NCBI GenBank assembly: GCA_012960475.1
Contig: DUBE01000007.1
Span: 62,001-126,000, forward strand
Reading direction: 5' to 3'
Source: Planctomycetota bacterium
GTDB lineage: Bacteria > Planctomycetota > UBA1135 > GCA-002686595
Length of the DNA stretch: 64,000 nt
Position numbers and translations under genes: made by a program. The notes under the pieces were generated by a model. That model was not told the DNA's origin. It searched no databases and saw only the letters and a program-made list of their open reading frames with translations. Shown here piece by piece: positions 1-9,397 of the stretch (position 1 is its first letter; each line of letters begins with the position of its first letter).

Positions 1-1200
1 GTGACATCTGTAGTGGAAGGTGCGATCCCCGCTAGTCCGTCGCCGGATTCCATTTTGCCCGAAGCTCTGCGCAGGGAGCTTGGCTTCGAAAATCAAGAGG
101 ATCGTCTGGCGCGAGACCTGTTCACCGCCGAGGTCCTCGATCATTCCCGGGAGACCCACTGGATCACGCCGCGAGTGGCGGCCCAAGGGGATCCGTTCTT
201 GCCCAGTCGCCTGATGTTGCGGGTTTCGCCCAGCACCCTGCCAGCTCAGGTACGGCGTTGGAGCGATGGGGGCAAGGTCACGCCCACCATGGGGCTTGTT
301 CCGCCGCCACCCTCCGCCTGTCAACGGCTTGGTTCCGCGCGCTATCCTGACGTGTTTTCTGTTACTGGGTTCAGGACCTGGCTGGATGCCCCCTACCTTT
401 ATCACCTGCAGCGTGAACTGGGTTTAGAGCAACTTGATGATCGCAATCGAGAGTTGACTCCATCGGCCTTTGGAAATCTCCTGCACAAATCTCTTGAGGT
501 GTTGGGGGCTGATGAGTTGCGCGCTTGTGCTGACCTGGGCAAGATTTGCGCGGCACTCCATGAGGCTCTTGCTGATGCGGCCCGAGTTTCTTTTGGTCCA
601 GATGCCCTGCCGGCCGTGCAATTGCAGATAGAGCAGGCTGCCCATCGGTTGGAGAACTTTGCCGGGGTGCATGCGGCTCGTGTGCAGGCAGGGTGGCGCG
701 TGGAGCAGGTGGAGTGGTCTCCGAAGGAGGGGCGCAGCGTTCCGATTGCGGCCCCCGACGGCCCCGCACACTTGCGAGGGCGCATTGATCGGATCGAGCG
801 CAATCAGGATGGTCGTTGGGCACTCCTGGACTACAAGACGGGGAATTCCAAGAAGTCACCCAATGGAGCGCACCGAGCAAAAAACGACGGTGACATTGCT
901 GGACCCTGGAGAGACCTGCAGCTTCCGCTCTATGCGCACCTTGCGCGGGAATTGACTGGCGAGGATGTTCCGGAATTGGGTTATCTGTGGCTCGGCAAGG
1001 ATGCCAGCGAGACCGGGCTCATGCTCCTCAAATGCGATGAGGTGTACCTCGCGGAAGCCTATGAGAAGGCTGGTGAGCTCATTCGCGAGATTCGTAGTGG
1101 CGAACTTCCCAAGCCCAGAGATAACTACAAGCCCTACTCTCACATGGAGAGCTTCCTGATTGGTCAGGGCCTTGCTTTGACTGAGGAGGGTGAGGGATGA
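1..1200 (+). CDS. AddB-like PD-(D/E)XK nuclease, C-terminal part (5' end outside window)
   Basis: The protein carries a RecB-family nuclease domain: a GxxxH motif (G158, H162), GRID (D263), the LDYKTG core (D277, K279) and a downstream QLPLY motif (Q307, Y311). These are the metal-binding and catalytic positions of the fold used by AddB, RecB and Cas4. It overlaps the following AddA-like gene by 4 bases (ATGA), so both subunits of a double-strand-break end-resection complex are probably co-translated. AddB-type proteins are usually about 1000 residues, and only about 400 are visible. The GTG at base 1 is therefore probably an internal codon, and the helicase-like part should lie upstream of the window. 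The iron-sulfur Cys set of Bacillus AddB is not apparent. A free-standing nuclease is less likely. Confidence 0.8.
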   Translation: MTSVVEGAIPASPSPDSILPEALRRELGFENQEDRLARDLFTAEVLDHSRETHWITPRVAAQGDPFLPSRLMLRVSPSTLPAQVRRWSDGGKVTPTMGLVPPPPSACQRLGSARYPDVFSVTGFRTWLDAPYLYHLQRELGLEQLDDRNRELTPSAFGNLLHKSLEVLGADELRACADLGKICAALHEALADAARVSFGPDALPAVQLQIEQAAHRLENFAGVHAARVQAGWRVEQVEWSPKEGRSVPIAAPDGPAHLRGRIDRIERNQDGRWALLDYKTGNSKKSPNGAHRAKNDGDIAGPWRDLQLPLYAHLARELTGEDVPELGYLWLGKDASETGLMLLKCDEVYLAEAYEKAGELIREIRSGELPKPRDNYKPYSHMESFLIGQGLALTEEGEG

Positions 1201-4200
1201 GTTCCCCCGGAGAAATCCTGCTTGCATCGGCAGGCTCGGGGAAGACTTTCCAGCTGACCTTGCGTTATGCGGGCTTGGTTCTGCGCGGAGTTCCCGTCAA
1301 GAACATCCTGGCGGCGACTTTCACCCGCAAGTCAGCGGGTGAAATCCAGTCACGGGTCCTGGCTCGGCTCGCGGGGGCGGCAGCGGGTGGTCAGGACCTG
1401 GAAGATCTGCGCAAGTTTCTGAAGCAACCAGAGCTCAAAGCCGAGGATTGTGGAGAGGCCCTGGTGAGGGTCGTAGGCGATCTGGCGCAAGTTCGAATCA
1501 AGACCCTGGATGGGTGGTTCGCCCAGCTTGCTCGGGGCTTTGCGCCAGACCTGGGCCTTGATGCTGCTTGGGCCATGCTCGAAGAGGTGGAGGACCAGGC
1601 CCTGCGGACGCGCAGCGTAGAGGAGTTGCTGGATGAACTGGATCCAGATCAGCGCAGGGTGCTCTTGAGCGACTTGCAAAAGGGAGGCAACAAGGCTGGA
1701 GTGATCTCTCAGTTGATGAACAGCATCGAGATCGGGCGCAGCCGTCAGCGCTGGGCCGCAGCAGATGCATGGGACCAGATCGAGGTGCCGAAATCTCCCA
1801 GCAAGACGGTCTGGCAGGCCTTGCTGGATGATGCAGATGGCTGGGAATTACCGCAGACCAAGGCTGGCAAGACTGACAAGCGTTGGGAGAAGACGGTGCA
1901 TGCGCTGGTGGAATGCGTGCGGGAAGAGGATTGGCTGGGCGCAGTCAACAACGCGGTTCTTCAGCGCAGCTTGGACGGCGGGACCTACTACAGTCATCCC
2001 GTCCCTGATCATCTACTAGAGCCTCTTGGGATCATCCGGGACCGACTGGCTCATGAACTCTTGGGGCAGGTCCGCAAGCAGAATGTCGCTTTGGCCGAAT
2101 TGCTGTCCCGGTTCGATGGGATTCACCAGGAACTGCAGCGCGCCCAAGGTGGTCTGCGGTTTGATGATTTGTCTGCTTTACTCGCTGAAGCTGCCAGCGG
2201 TGATCTGGCTTTTGATCTGTCCTATCGTCTTGATGCCCAGCTGGACCATGTGCTGCTCGATGAGTACCAGGACACAAATGCGTTGCAGCACGCCTCCCTT
2301 GACCGCACCTTGCAGGAACTAGCTACTCCCGCCGGCGAAGACCGCTCGATGTTTGTGGTGGGCGATCCCAAGCAGTCGATCTATGGATTCCGTCAGGCAG
2401 AGCCGCGTCTGTTGATTGGTCTTGGAGATCACCTAGGTATTGACCCCGAAGGGCTGGACAAGAATTATCGCTCCTCTCCTGTTGTCCTGAGTGCTGTCAA
2501 TGAACTGTTCAGTCAGATCGCAGATGCGAAGCCCCTTGAGGATGACGCCAAGAAACATGTTGACCGGATGCACCTGCGAAACGCTGCGGCTGATTGGCAG
2601 GAGTCCTTCACTGAGCACACCGCTTGTGATTCCAACGCCTCCATGCCCGGGGCCGTACACATCTGGCAGGCGCCGGAAGGAGAGGAATACTCGAAGGACC
2701 AGCTGCTTGATTATGCGGCCGACCATGTGGCTCGGCTCCATGAGCAGGCCCCCAAGGCGGTGATCGCAGTTCTTACTCGCTCCAAGGACTTCGGCCAGCA
2801 GATGATTGCGCGTCTTGCCCTGCGCGGGGTTGCCGCCGCAGGTGATGGGGGGCACTCGATCACCGACTGTGAATTGGTGAGGGCCTTGCTTGCCCTGTTG
2901 TACTTGGTGGATCACCCAGGTGACGGCTACGCTTGGGCCATGGTGGCCGGGTCCAGGTTGGCCGGTATCTTGGAGCTCGAGGTTGATGATGGTCTCAAGG
3001 GTGGTCAAGCCCTTGCGCATCGAGTGCGCACCGAGATTCTCTCGAGTGGTCTGGGACCTTGGTTTGCCAATCTACGTGACTGCCTTGGAGAGCTCACACC
3101 CTTCGAGCATCAACGACTGGAGTCGTTGATTACCTCAGCTCATGCCTGGTCAGATCGTATTGATGTGCGCCTGGGTACTTTTTTTGACCATGTGCTAGGC
3201 ATGAAGGTCGGAGTGGAGAGTGATGCCCTCGTGCGCGTGGTCACGATCCATGCGTCCAAGGGACTGGAGTACGACGCAGTGGTTTTGCCCGAGTTGATCA
3301 ATCTGTTGGAGAAGCCGCCGACAGTAGTGTCTTCACGGCCCGATGCCTACGGCAAGATCGAGGCCATGTCTCTCTACCAGAAGAAGGAGATTCAGGCCTT
3401 GGGTAGGGACTTCAAGACTCTTCATGAAGTTGAGGCCAAGGCTCAATTGCACGACACGCTCTGCACGCTATATGTAGCCATGACCCGCGCCAAGTATTCG
3501 GTGGACTTGATTCTGCCGGCTGAGAAGCCGACGAGGTGGAACAAGCGGACTTTCGCGGGGATTGTGCGGTCGACTTTTGCCTTGGACCTTGATTCTGAAC
3601 CAGTCTGGAGCCACCCCGATTGCAATGATGACTGGCCCTCGGCCCTGGAGGACAAGCCGGTCGCGCAGTCAACATCAAAGAGCAATCCCCTGGAACTGAA
3701 AGCCGGTGGACCTTTACGTTCACTGGTCCATCGCAGTCCGTCCGCCACGGAAGGGGGGAACTCCAAGACCGCTGCTGCATGGCTTGACACGATTCCTGCA
3801 GGTGCTGCGGACTGGGGCACTCTGGCACATGAGTGGCTCAGCCACATCGAGTGGCTTGAAGCTGAGAACATCGGCCCTGGTGTAGAAGACCTGACCAAGC
3901 TGGCGGCACGTCTGGGAATCTCCCAGCAGGTGGTCCCCGGGGTGCAGAAGCTCCTGATCAAGGCGCTTGAGGCTCCGGCAATCCGTGAACTCCTCAGTGC
4001 TCCCATGAACTCGGACACCCCAGAGATTTGGTGTGAGCGTAGTTTCTCTGTGCTCTTGACCGAGGAGGGCAAGGAAGAGATCTGGAACGGCAGCATTGAT
4101 CGGGCCGTGCTTCACCTCGGTGCACAGGGAATTTATGAGAAGGCGACGATAATCGACTACAAGACAGATGCGGTGAGCGCAGAAGACCTGGAGGGTTGCG

Positions 4201-4325
4201 TCAAGCACTATGCGCCCCAGCTCGAAGCCTATCGGAGAGTGCTTGCGACCCTGACCCGGTTGGACCCCAACGACATCACCTTGAAGTTGGCGTTCCTGGT
4301 CCCTGGCGTTGTGGTCGATTGCTAG
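1197..4325 (+). CDS. addA: AddA-like UvrD-family helicase with C-terminal RecB nuclease
   Basis: This is a superfamily 1A helicase of 1042 residues. Visible motifs are Walker A ASAGSGKT (residues 10-17), Walker B LLDEYQDT (about 350), GDPKQSIYGFRQ (about 388), the NYRS segment, VTIHASKGLEYD (about 683) and LYVAMTRAK (about 760). A second PD-(D/E)XK domain with IIDYKT (about 985) and a QLEAY motif ends the protein. This helicase-plus-nuclease order is that of AddA, which unwinds and trims DNA ends for RecA-dependent recombination. The start is fixed by the ATGA overlap with the upstream AddB-like gene. It could also be described as an unclassified UvrD/REP-exonuclease, since AddA proteins are often longer (about 1200 residues). 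Confidence 0.88.
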   Translation: MSSPGEILLASAGSGKTFQLTLRYAGLVLRGVPVKNILAATFTRKSAGEIQSRVLARLAGAAAGGQDLEDLRKFLKQPELKAEDCGEALVRVVGDLAQVRIKTLDGWFAQLARGFAPDLGLDAAWAMLEEVEDQALRTRSVEELLDELDPDQRRVLLSDLQKGGNKAGVISQLMNSIEIGRSRQRWAAADAWDQIEVPKSPSKTVWQALLDDADGWELPQTKAGKTDKRWEKTVHALVECVREEDWLGAVNNAVLQRSLDGGTYYSHPVPDHLLEPLGIIRDRLAHELLGQVRKQNVALAELLSRFDGIHQELQRAQGGLRFDDLSALLAEAASGDLAFDLSYRLDAQLDHVLLDEYQDTNALQHASLDRTLQELATPAGEDRSMFVVGDPKQSIYGFRQAEPRLLIGLGDHLGIDPEGLDKNYRSSPVVLSAVNELFSQIADAKPLEDDAKKHVDRMHLRNAAADWQESFTEHTACDSNASMPGAVHIWQAPEGEEYSKDQLLDYAADHVARLHEQAPKAVIAVLTRSKDFGQQMIARLALRGVAAAGDGGHSITDCELVRALLALLYLVDHPGDGYAWAMVAGSRLAGILELEVDDGLKGGQALAHRVRTEILSSGLGPWFANLRDCLGELTPFEHQRLESLITSAHAWSDRIDVRLGTFFDHVLGMKVGVESDALVRVVTIHASKGLEYDAVVLPELINLLEKPPTVVSSRPDAYGKIEAMSLYQKKEIQALGRDFKTLHEVEAKAQLHDTLCTLYVAMTRAKYSVDLILPAEKPTRWNKRTFAGIVRSTFALDLDSEPVWSHPDCNDDWPSALEDKPVAQSTSKSNPLELKAGGPLRSLVHRSPSATEGGNSKTAAAWLDTIPAGAADWGTLAHEWLSHIEWLEAENIGPGVEDLTKLAARLGISQQVVPGVQKLLIKALEAPAIRELLSAPMNSDTPEIWCERSFSVLLTEEGKEEIWNGSIDRAVLHLGAQGIYEKATIIDYKTDAVSAEDLEGCVKHYAPQLEAYRRVLATLTRLDPNDITLKLAFLVPGVVVDC

Positions 4326-4434
4326 GGGTTTCAAGGTGAGAACCAGGTGCTTCGAAGTGGTCTTCGACCGCTCCTGGGGGCCGCTTCTTGCATTCACCGC
4401 CCCTATTTCTGCTGGGTGTTCTAACCTGGGGGTC

Positions 4435-5706
4435 ATGCTTCGACTCTTGTGTGCTTTGGTGCTTGTGGGCCCGGTCGGCGCCACAACAGGCGATAGGCCC
4501 ACGGGTACGCCTCCCAATATCATGCTCATCACCCTTGATGATGTGGGCATTGATCGCTTTCCAAGTTATGGCGTACATCCGGTGCCCGTGCGCATGCCGG
4601 TGATGGAGCAGTTGATCGCTGGCGGGGTGACCTTCGATCGCGTCTGGGCCATGCCCTCTTGCAGTCCCACCCGTGCGAGTCTGTTGACTGGTCGTTTTCC
4701 TTCACGTCACGGGATCATGAATCAGATCGGTCCAGGTGACCCCACAGAACCTCAGCTTGATCCCGCTGAGATCACAATCCCCAAGGTTCTGCCCGCCTAT
4801 CGCAGTGCAGTGATCGGCAAGTGGCACTTGCGCAGTGCTGGTAATCCCACGACTCATCCTCTGGCCTGCGGCTTCACGCATCATCTTGGTTCCATGTACA
4901 ACGTGGGTGCTAATGGTTACTTTCATTGGCGCAGATATGTGGACGGGACTTTTGCGATTGAGAATCGTTATGCCACAACTGTGACCACTACCGATGCGCT
5001 GCGCTTGACACAATTACTGCCCCAGCCCTGGTTTCTCTTCGTCAATTACAACGCCGCCCATGCGCCCTTCCATGTGCCGCCGCCCCACTTGCACACCTAT
5101 GGCTCGCCTACTGATGAGATCACCCAGTTCCGGGCCATGCTGGAGGCCATGGATACGGAAATCGGCCGAATGCTGGCGGGAGTCGACCTGGACACGACCC
5201 TGGTGATCGTTTTGGGTGACAACGGAACTCCTCGGCCGGTAACGGACGGACCCTGGTCCCAAGATCACGCCAAGGGCTCGCTTTACGAAGGTGGTGTGCG
5301 GGTTCCCATGGTGGTCCATGGCCCGGGCGTGGGCCAAGGTCGCAGCGACGCGCTGATCTCGGTAGTTGACGTTCACCGCACTCTGGTGGAGTGGGTTGGC
5401 GGCAACTTCCAAGCACAGGACTCAATCAGTTTTGTTCCTCAACTGCTTGATCCCAGCACTCCTGGTGCACGGCAGTACCTGTTTGCCGAAAAGAGCAACG
5501 ATCAGGCTGGCGGAGCTACCGGGCCCGGGCACCAGAGAGCGATCAGCGATGGGCGCTGGAAGTTGATCAGCGACAACTTTGGTCAGCAGTTCTTTGATCT
5601 CTCGGTGGATTTGGTAGAGGTCAACAACCTGCTGCAGGCGCCCTTGAGCGCCGAGGCACAGGTTGCACACGACGACTTGCTGCAGGCGTTCACGACCTTT
5701 CCCTAG
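4435..5706 (+). CDS. Secreted sulfatase (formylglycine type)
   Basis: This arylsulfatase-superfamily hydrolase cleaves sulfate esters, typically of sulfated polysaccharides. The motif C76-S-P-T-R80 followed by ASLLTGR is the canonical CxPxR site at which the Cys is converted to formylglycine. The metal site is supplied by LDD near residue 34 and by GDNG in the second half, and GKWH provides substrate-site Lys and His. The first about 17 residues form a signal peptide (LLCALVLVGPVGA), so the enzyme acts outside the cytoplasm. An upstream in-frame ATG exists at 4309, but this start gives the clean signal peptide. The gene follows addA after a 109-base gap and faces the degenerate sulfatase-like gene. 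Length (423 residues) is normal for the family. Confidence 0.88.
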   Translation: MLRLLCALVLVGPVGATTGDRPTGTPPNIMLITLDDVGIDRFPSYGVHPVPVRMPVMEQLIAGGVTFDRVWAMPSCSPTRASLLTGRFPSRHGIMNQIGPGDPTEPQLDPAEITIPKVLPAYRSAVIGKWHLRSAGNPTTHPLACGFTHHLGSMYNVGANGYFHWRRYVDGTFAIENRYATTVTTTDALRLTQLLPQPWFLFVNYNAAHAPFHVPPPHLHTYGSPTDEITQFRAMLEAMDTEIGRMLAGVDLDTTLVIVLGDNGTPRPVTDGPWSQDHAKGSLYEGGVRVPMVVHGPGVGQGRSDALISVVDVHRTLVEWVGGNFQAQDSISFVPQLLDPSTPGARQYLFAEKSNDQAGGATGPGHQRAISDGRWKLISDNFGQQFFDLSVDLVEVNNLLQAPLSAEAQVAHDDLLQAFTTFP

Positions 5707-5884
5707 GGACTCCTGGCGGGCAGCAGTCCCCGCGGTTCGCTCAAGCTCTTGACCCGCAGCGCAGTTGGAATTTGCAAGACCAATGCAGAGGCAGAGGAGA
5801 AAGGGGGCCTGCAAGGCTATGTGCATGTGAGATCCAGCCTTACCGAGCCGTGGCGTTGCAGGCGTGTTCGTCCTGAGTGCTTCT

Positions 5885-6889
5885 CTATTGGGCCTTCAGA
5901 GCCTCGTCGAGGGCCGCTTGGACCCTCATGGATGGGGCTGGCCCCTCACCAGTAGTCGCCTTGAATGTGCCATCTGGGTCCAAACTCCAACCAGCGAAGA
6001 GCGCTACTGTGGGCTGTAGAGAGTCGTTTTCAGGGGCGCGAAAAACAACAGGGCCTCGGCGAGTTCCGAGGCCATAGAGAGCCAGCCCGGGGCTGACGCC
6101 GTCCAGGCCTGACGGTTCACTGGCAGCTTGCGGCCATGCGGGTTCAGACAGGTGCTCGATGGCCAGCAAGGTGAAATCACTGTAGGCCAGATCTACTTGA
6201 GAGTCACCGCCAATGGCCCGAGGTAAGGACACAGCAGCCCAACCCCTATGCAGTGGTCCTGTTTGCGCGGGCGAGATGTTCATCACGAGGATCAAGGTTC
6301 GATCCAAGCGATCAAGTTCGCGTACTCCCGTCACCAGGGTCTGCAGGGCAGAGTTCGTGTTGCTTGCTTGTGTGCCTGCTGACCCCAGGTGCGTCCAGAT
6401 CAGCCAACCCCCACCGCGGTCAGCACGCTCTTCAAGCCATTGCATGGCGATCTGAGCCACCTGATCGGGCGTATTTGCCGGGGCTTGGGAGAAGCGCTCG
6501 AAGCCCCGCTCAAGTCCAGCTACCAATTGTCCCTGCCCCAGGGCCACCGCACCTGCCGTCCACACATCCTGTTCGTAGACCGCTGTTGCAAGGGTTGGAA
6601 GACTGGCGGAGAGTTCACCATTGGAGGAGCTGACTCCATGGTGCTGGGGGTGCAGACCAGTCAGCAGTGAGGCCAAGACAGAATCCGGCGAGCCATTCGG
6701 GTGCCAGACATGGGGGAAGAACATGCTGGCTTCGATGAACTCCGTCAGGGCGGTCTGGTCTGGCGAAACCTGCCGAGGTTCAGTCGATTGGTCCAAGGTG
6801 ATTATCAACAGGCTGGGATGCCCACGGCCGTCGTCCACAGGCACGCAGGCGCCCAGCAGGGCAAGACCAGAATACAGCAGCGGTTTCAT
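5885..6889 (-). CDS. Sulfatase-like lipoprotein lacking catalytic residues
   Basis: The chosen ATG gives a lipoprotein signal (LALLGAC, Cys15), so the mature protein is probably membrane-anchored. The fold resembles sulfatases/alkaline phosphatases: an SLLIITLDQ strand near residue 30 and a SPDSV-LASLLTGLHPQHHG segment near residues 67-84 that aligns with the sulfatase active-site helix. The Cys/Ser-x-P-x-R nucleophile site is gone: the Cys and Arg are absent and two residues are inserted. The first metal Asp pair is reduced to D-Q, and the later GDNG is replaced by MNIS. I therefore infer a non-catalytic, perhaps binding, sulfatase-fold protein. It lies 61 bases downstream of the 42-residue-repeat coiled-coil gene on the same strand and is probably co-transcribed with it. 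A longer start at 6946 would bury the lipobox. Confidence 0.65.
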   Translation of the reverse strand: MKPLLYSGLALLGACVPVDDGRGHPSLLIITLDQSTEPRQVSPDQTALTEFIEASMFFPHVWHPNGSPDSVLASLLTGLHPQHHGVSSSNGELSASLPTLATAVYEQDVWTAGAVALGQGQLVAGLERGFERFSQAPANTPDQVAQIAMQWLEERADRGGGWLIWTHLGSAGTQASNTNSALQTLVTGVRELDRLDRTLILVMNISPAQTGPLHRGWAAVSLPRAIGGDSQVDLAYSDFTLLAIEHLSEPAWPQAASEPSGLDGVSPGLALYGLGTRRGPVVFRAPENDSLQPTVALFAGWSLDPDGTFKATTGEGPAPSMRVQAALDEALKAQ

Positions 6890-6950
6890 TCCGAGGAACT
6901 GCCAATAGCGCCAGCGCCCCTCACGACTCCAGCCCGGGGTCCTCACCGTT

Positions 6951-8990
6951 TCACTTTCCCTTGGCGTTGGCTTTTCTGGCGGACTTCACAGGGGTCCTCT
7001 TGGACCTGCTCGCAGACCGTTTACTTGCTTTCTTGCTGCTGGTCTTCTTCTTGCCTCTCTTGGCTGGCTTGATCACACCGTCGATCACCAATCCGCTGGC
7101 CTTTCTCAGTTTCACCAGATCTTTGGCCTGCTGGCGCGTATCGCGCTGGGCTTCACGAGTCTGACGCCTTGCCTCGCCGAGCTTCAAATTGGCAGCCTTG
7201 ATCTCCGTTCGCAGGGTCTTGAGAAGGCGATCCCGCATTCCGAGGTCTGCGCGTACGCTGTGCAGTTCCTTGTCAACCGCGCTTGAAGTCTTGCGGGTTT
7301 CGACAAGTTCGCTGCGCAGATCGCCCACCCGGCTGGTCAATTTGATGACTTGTTCATCTCGCCGTTGTTGTTGGTTGGCGCTGTTCTCGATCTGCCTGGC
7401 TTGACGTTTGGAAGTATGGCGTTCGGTTCTGAGGTCCCGAGTGCGCTCTCCAAGTTCGACTGTCCCTTGTTTTCGGCGTCCGGTCTCCTTGTCGGCTCGT
7501 TTCTCGAGAATTGCATGCTGGCGCTTCAAGACCTTCAGGTGTTGTTCCAATTCGGCCACTTGCGCGGGTAGAGGATCCAGAGCCTCCTTGCGCTGGCTGA
7601 GTTCTTGCAGTTCTTTTGTTTGAGCCTGCAATTTGCTGTTGAGTTCCACCTGAATGCTCTCGGCTTCCTGGTACGTACGCTCCATTTGATCTGGGAGTGC
7701 TGTCAATTTGTCCAGTTGTGCTTGCAGGGCGGTCAATTGTTGGGCGTTCTGGGTCTGTTTTGCATCGGCCTGGGCTTGCATCCGACCTATTTGGCGGTCT
7801 CGTTCAGCAAGCAGGGCACCGGCGGGCTCTAGCTCACGCAACTGCTTGCGTACATCGCGCAATTCCTCACGCAGATTGTTGACCTGTTCCTGTCGTCGCT
7901 CGCCTTCGACGCCCAATTCACCCTCGCGCTTGGCAAGTGCAAGGCGCAGAGGCTGCAATTCGGCTACCCGTTGGGTGACTTCGTCAGAGGCCTGCCCGTA
8001 CTCGTGTTCAAGCTCTTTCAGCTGAAACTGGGTCTGTCTCAAGTCAGCTTCGCAGACGGATAAGAGCTCAGGGATCGGGCGCAGGGTCTCAAGCTCCTCC
8101 GATAGGGCAGCAGTGTCTTCTGCCGCCTGCGCCTCCGCTTGAGACAAGCGAGCATTCAGTAATTCCAATTCCTGTTCCTTCTCAGAGAGCTCTGATTGCA
8201 GGGGGTCGAGTTCCTCGACCTGGTCTTCGAGAGCGACGATGCGCTCTGCAACTGCAGTGCGATCCTCTTTCACGGAATGCTTGAGAGCGCGCAGTTCACT
8301 TTCCCGCTGATCCAGTCGTGCAGGCAGGGGTTCGAGCTTGAGCCACTTGCCTTCGCTGGCGTCCGCTCGTACTCGAGCTTCGTCTCGTTCCCGCCGTAGC
8401 GAATCGAGTTGGGCTGTTGCAGTTTTTAGCTTGCGGGGAAGAGGTTCAAGTTGCTCCACCCGTTTGGTTATTGTCTGGCGCTCAGTGGCATGATCACTTA
8501 GCAATCGGCCACATTCCGCTTCTGCCGCAGCTGCCGTGGCCTGACTCTGCTCGACGATGGTTTGAAGTTTGTCTCGCTCGGCGGAGACTTCTCTCAAGGC
8601 GGTGGTCTGGCGCTGGGAGTCTTGAGTGGATCTTGTGTGCTCTGTTTGCAGGGATTTTGTGGTCTGGCTCAACTGCGCAAGCTTGTTGCCCCTATCCACG
8701 AGCCTTGCTTCCAGGTCTGCTTGAACTGCAGAGGCGTGGTTTGCGATCTCTTCGAGCTCATTGGTCTTGGCCACCAGGCTCGCGTGTTGAGAGCGCATGC
8801 TTTCGTTGGCCATCTGGTCTTGATTGAGGTTAGTCACCGCCTGCTGCCGGTCCGTATCACACATGTGGAACTTGCGGTCCCACAGCTCTTGCTGTACGCG
8901 CCGTTGGATGCGGCTGCGCTCCACAGCAATCACATAACCAATGAAACCACCCAGGCATCCGCCACCGAGCATTAAGAGGAGTTCTTGCAT
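6951..8990 (-). CDS. Membrane-anchored coiled-coil protein with 42-residue repeats
   Basis: No family is recognised for this 679-residue protein. The N-terminus has a short Gly-rich hydrophobic segment (residues 4-22) that looks like a single membrane anchor. The rest is almost entirely predicted coiled coil, rich in Glu, Gln, Arg, Leu and Ala. Between residues 181 and 478 a motif of the form L-x-P-L-P-x-x-L begins at residues 181, 219, 261, 303, 345, 387, 429 and 471, i.e. mostly exactly 42 residues apart. The last about 35 residues are strongly basic (Lys, Arg, Ser, Ala), like a histone-H1-type nucleic-acid-binding tail. An envelope-anchored rod with a DNA- or polyanion-binding end is one reading. 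The sulfatase-like lipoprotein follows on the same strand. Confidence 0.75.
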   Translation of the reverse strand: MQELLLMLGGGCLGGFIGYVIAVERSRIQRRVQQELWDRKFHMCDTDRQQAVTNLNQDQMANESMRSQHASLVAKTNELEEIANHASAVQADLEARLVDRGNKLAQLSQTTKSLQTEHTRSTQDSQRQTTALREVSAERDKLQTIVEQSQATAAAAEAECGRLLSDHATERQTITKRVEQLEPLPRKLKTATAQLDSLRRERDEARVRADASEGKWLKLEPLPARLDQRESELRALKHSVKEDRTAVAERIVALEDQVEELDPLQSELSEKEQELELLNARLSQAEAQAAEDTAALSEELETLRPIPELLSVCEADLRQTQFQLKELEHEYGQASDEVTQRVAELQPLRLALAKREGELGVEGERRQEQVNNLREELRDVRKQLRELEPAGALLAERDRQIGRMQAQADAKQTQNAQQLTALQAQLDKLTALPDQMERTYQEAESIQVELNSKLQAQTKELQELSQRKEALDPLPAQVAELEQHLKVLKRQHAILEKRADKETGRRKQGTVELGERTRDLRTERHTSKRQARQIENSANQQQRRDEQVIKLTSRVGDLRSELVETRKTSSAVDKELHSVRADLGMRDRLLKTLRTEIKAANLKLGEARRQTREAQRDTRQQAKDLVKLRKASGLVIDGVIKPAKRGKKKTSSKKASKRSASRSKRTPVKSARKANAKGK
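7455..8450 (-). repeat. Protein-level tandem repeat, 42-residue (126-base) period
   Basis: There are eight consecutive units inside the coiled-coil gene. First codons of the L-x-P-type motifs fall at 8450, 8336, 8210, 8084, 7958, 7832, 7706 and 7580. Spacings are 114 bases once and then 126 bases six times. Unit heads read LEPLP, LEPLP, LDPLQ, LRPIP, LQPLR, LEPAG, LTALP and LDPLP, usually followed by a Glu-Leu about 13 residues on. DNA identity between units is low, so the period is maintained at protein level. Confidence 0.85.
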
Positions 8991-9397
8991 TTCTTGCTTG
9001 TCTTCCGGAAGGCGCGTAGCAGGTGGCAGTGTCTTTCTGCCCAGTTGGATTCCCCCACGCGCGACGCCATCGATGCTAGCGATCTCAGATCGTGATTTCC
9101 CCCTTCGCCTGGGGTCTCTTGGAGCAGTTTTTGAACCTTCGCGGAGGGTGCGTGAGCCTGCTAGGGGTTCTTCACAGAGGAAGGCACGGCCGTCAGGGTC
9201 AGATGTTCAGCTGCCAGGAGGGTCACTTGTGAGGTCCACCAAAGCCCATTGCGCCCCTCGGCTTCCGCCGAGTGCCAATAGGGTCCTGCCCGGGGCACCT
9301 GGAAGGACCCCGCCAACGTCATGACCAGGGGGGGCGATCCCCTTGCAGCAGTCTGAGCGCAAGGGTTGCGTCAGGCAACGCTAGGATCACCTCCTGC
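8991..9397. other. Divergent intergenic region without a recognisable gene
   Basis: These 407 bases lie between the divergently transcribed coiled-coil gene and hrpB. I see no convincing coding frame and no clear sigma-70 promoter hexamers. The one structural element is a 7-base inverted repeat, GGGTCCT at 9281-9287 with AGGACCC at 9304-9310, enclosing a smaller TGCC/GGCA dyad. It sits about 90 bases before the hrpB start. Both promoters must lie here. Confidence 0.5.

Noticed and set aside
1..30. GTG at base 1 as a true start of the AddB-like gene
   Set aside because: The protein would be about 700 residues shorter than AddB and begins in a region without a start context; the window edge most likely cuts the gene.
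3720..4550. 276-codon minus-strand frame across the addA end and the sulfatase start
   Set aside because: It overlaps two confidently assigned genes and has no signature; a shadow frame.
5706..5730. GGGACT/AGTCCC inverted repeat right at the sulfatase stop
   Set aside because: Only a 6-base stem with a 13-base loop and no T-run; too weak to call a terminator.
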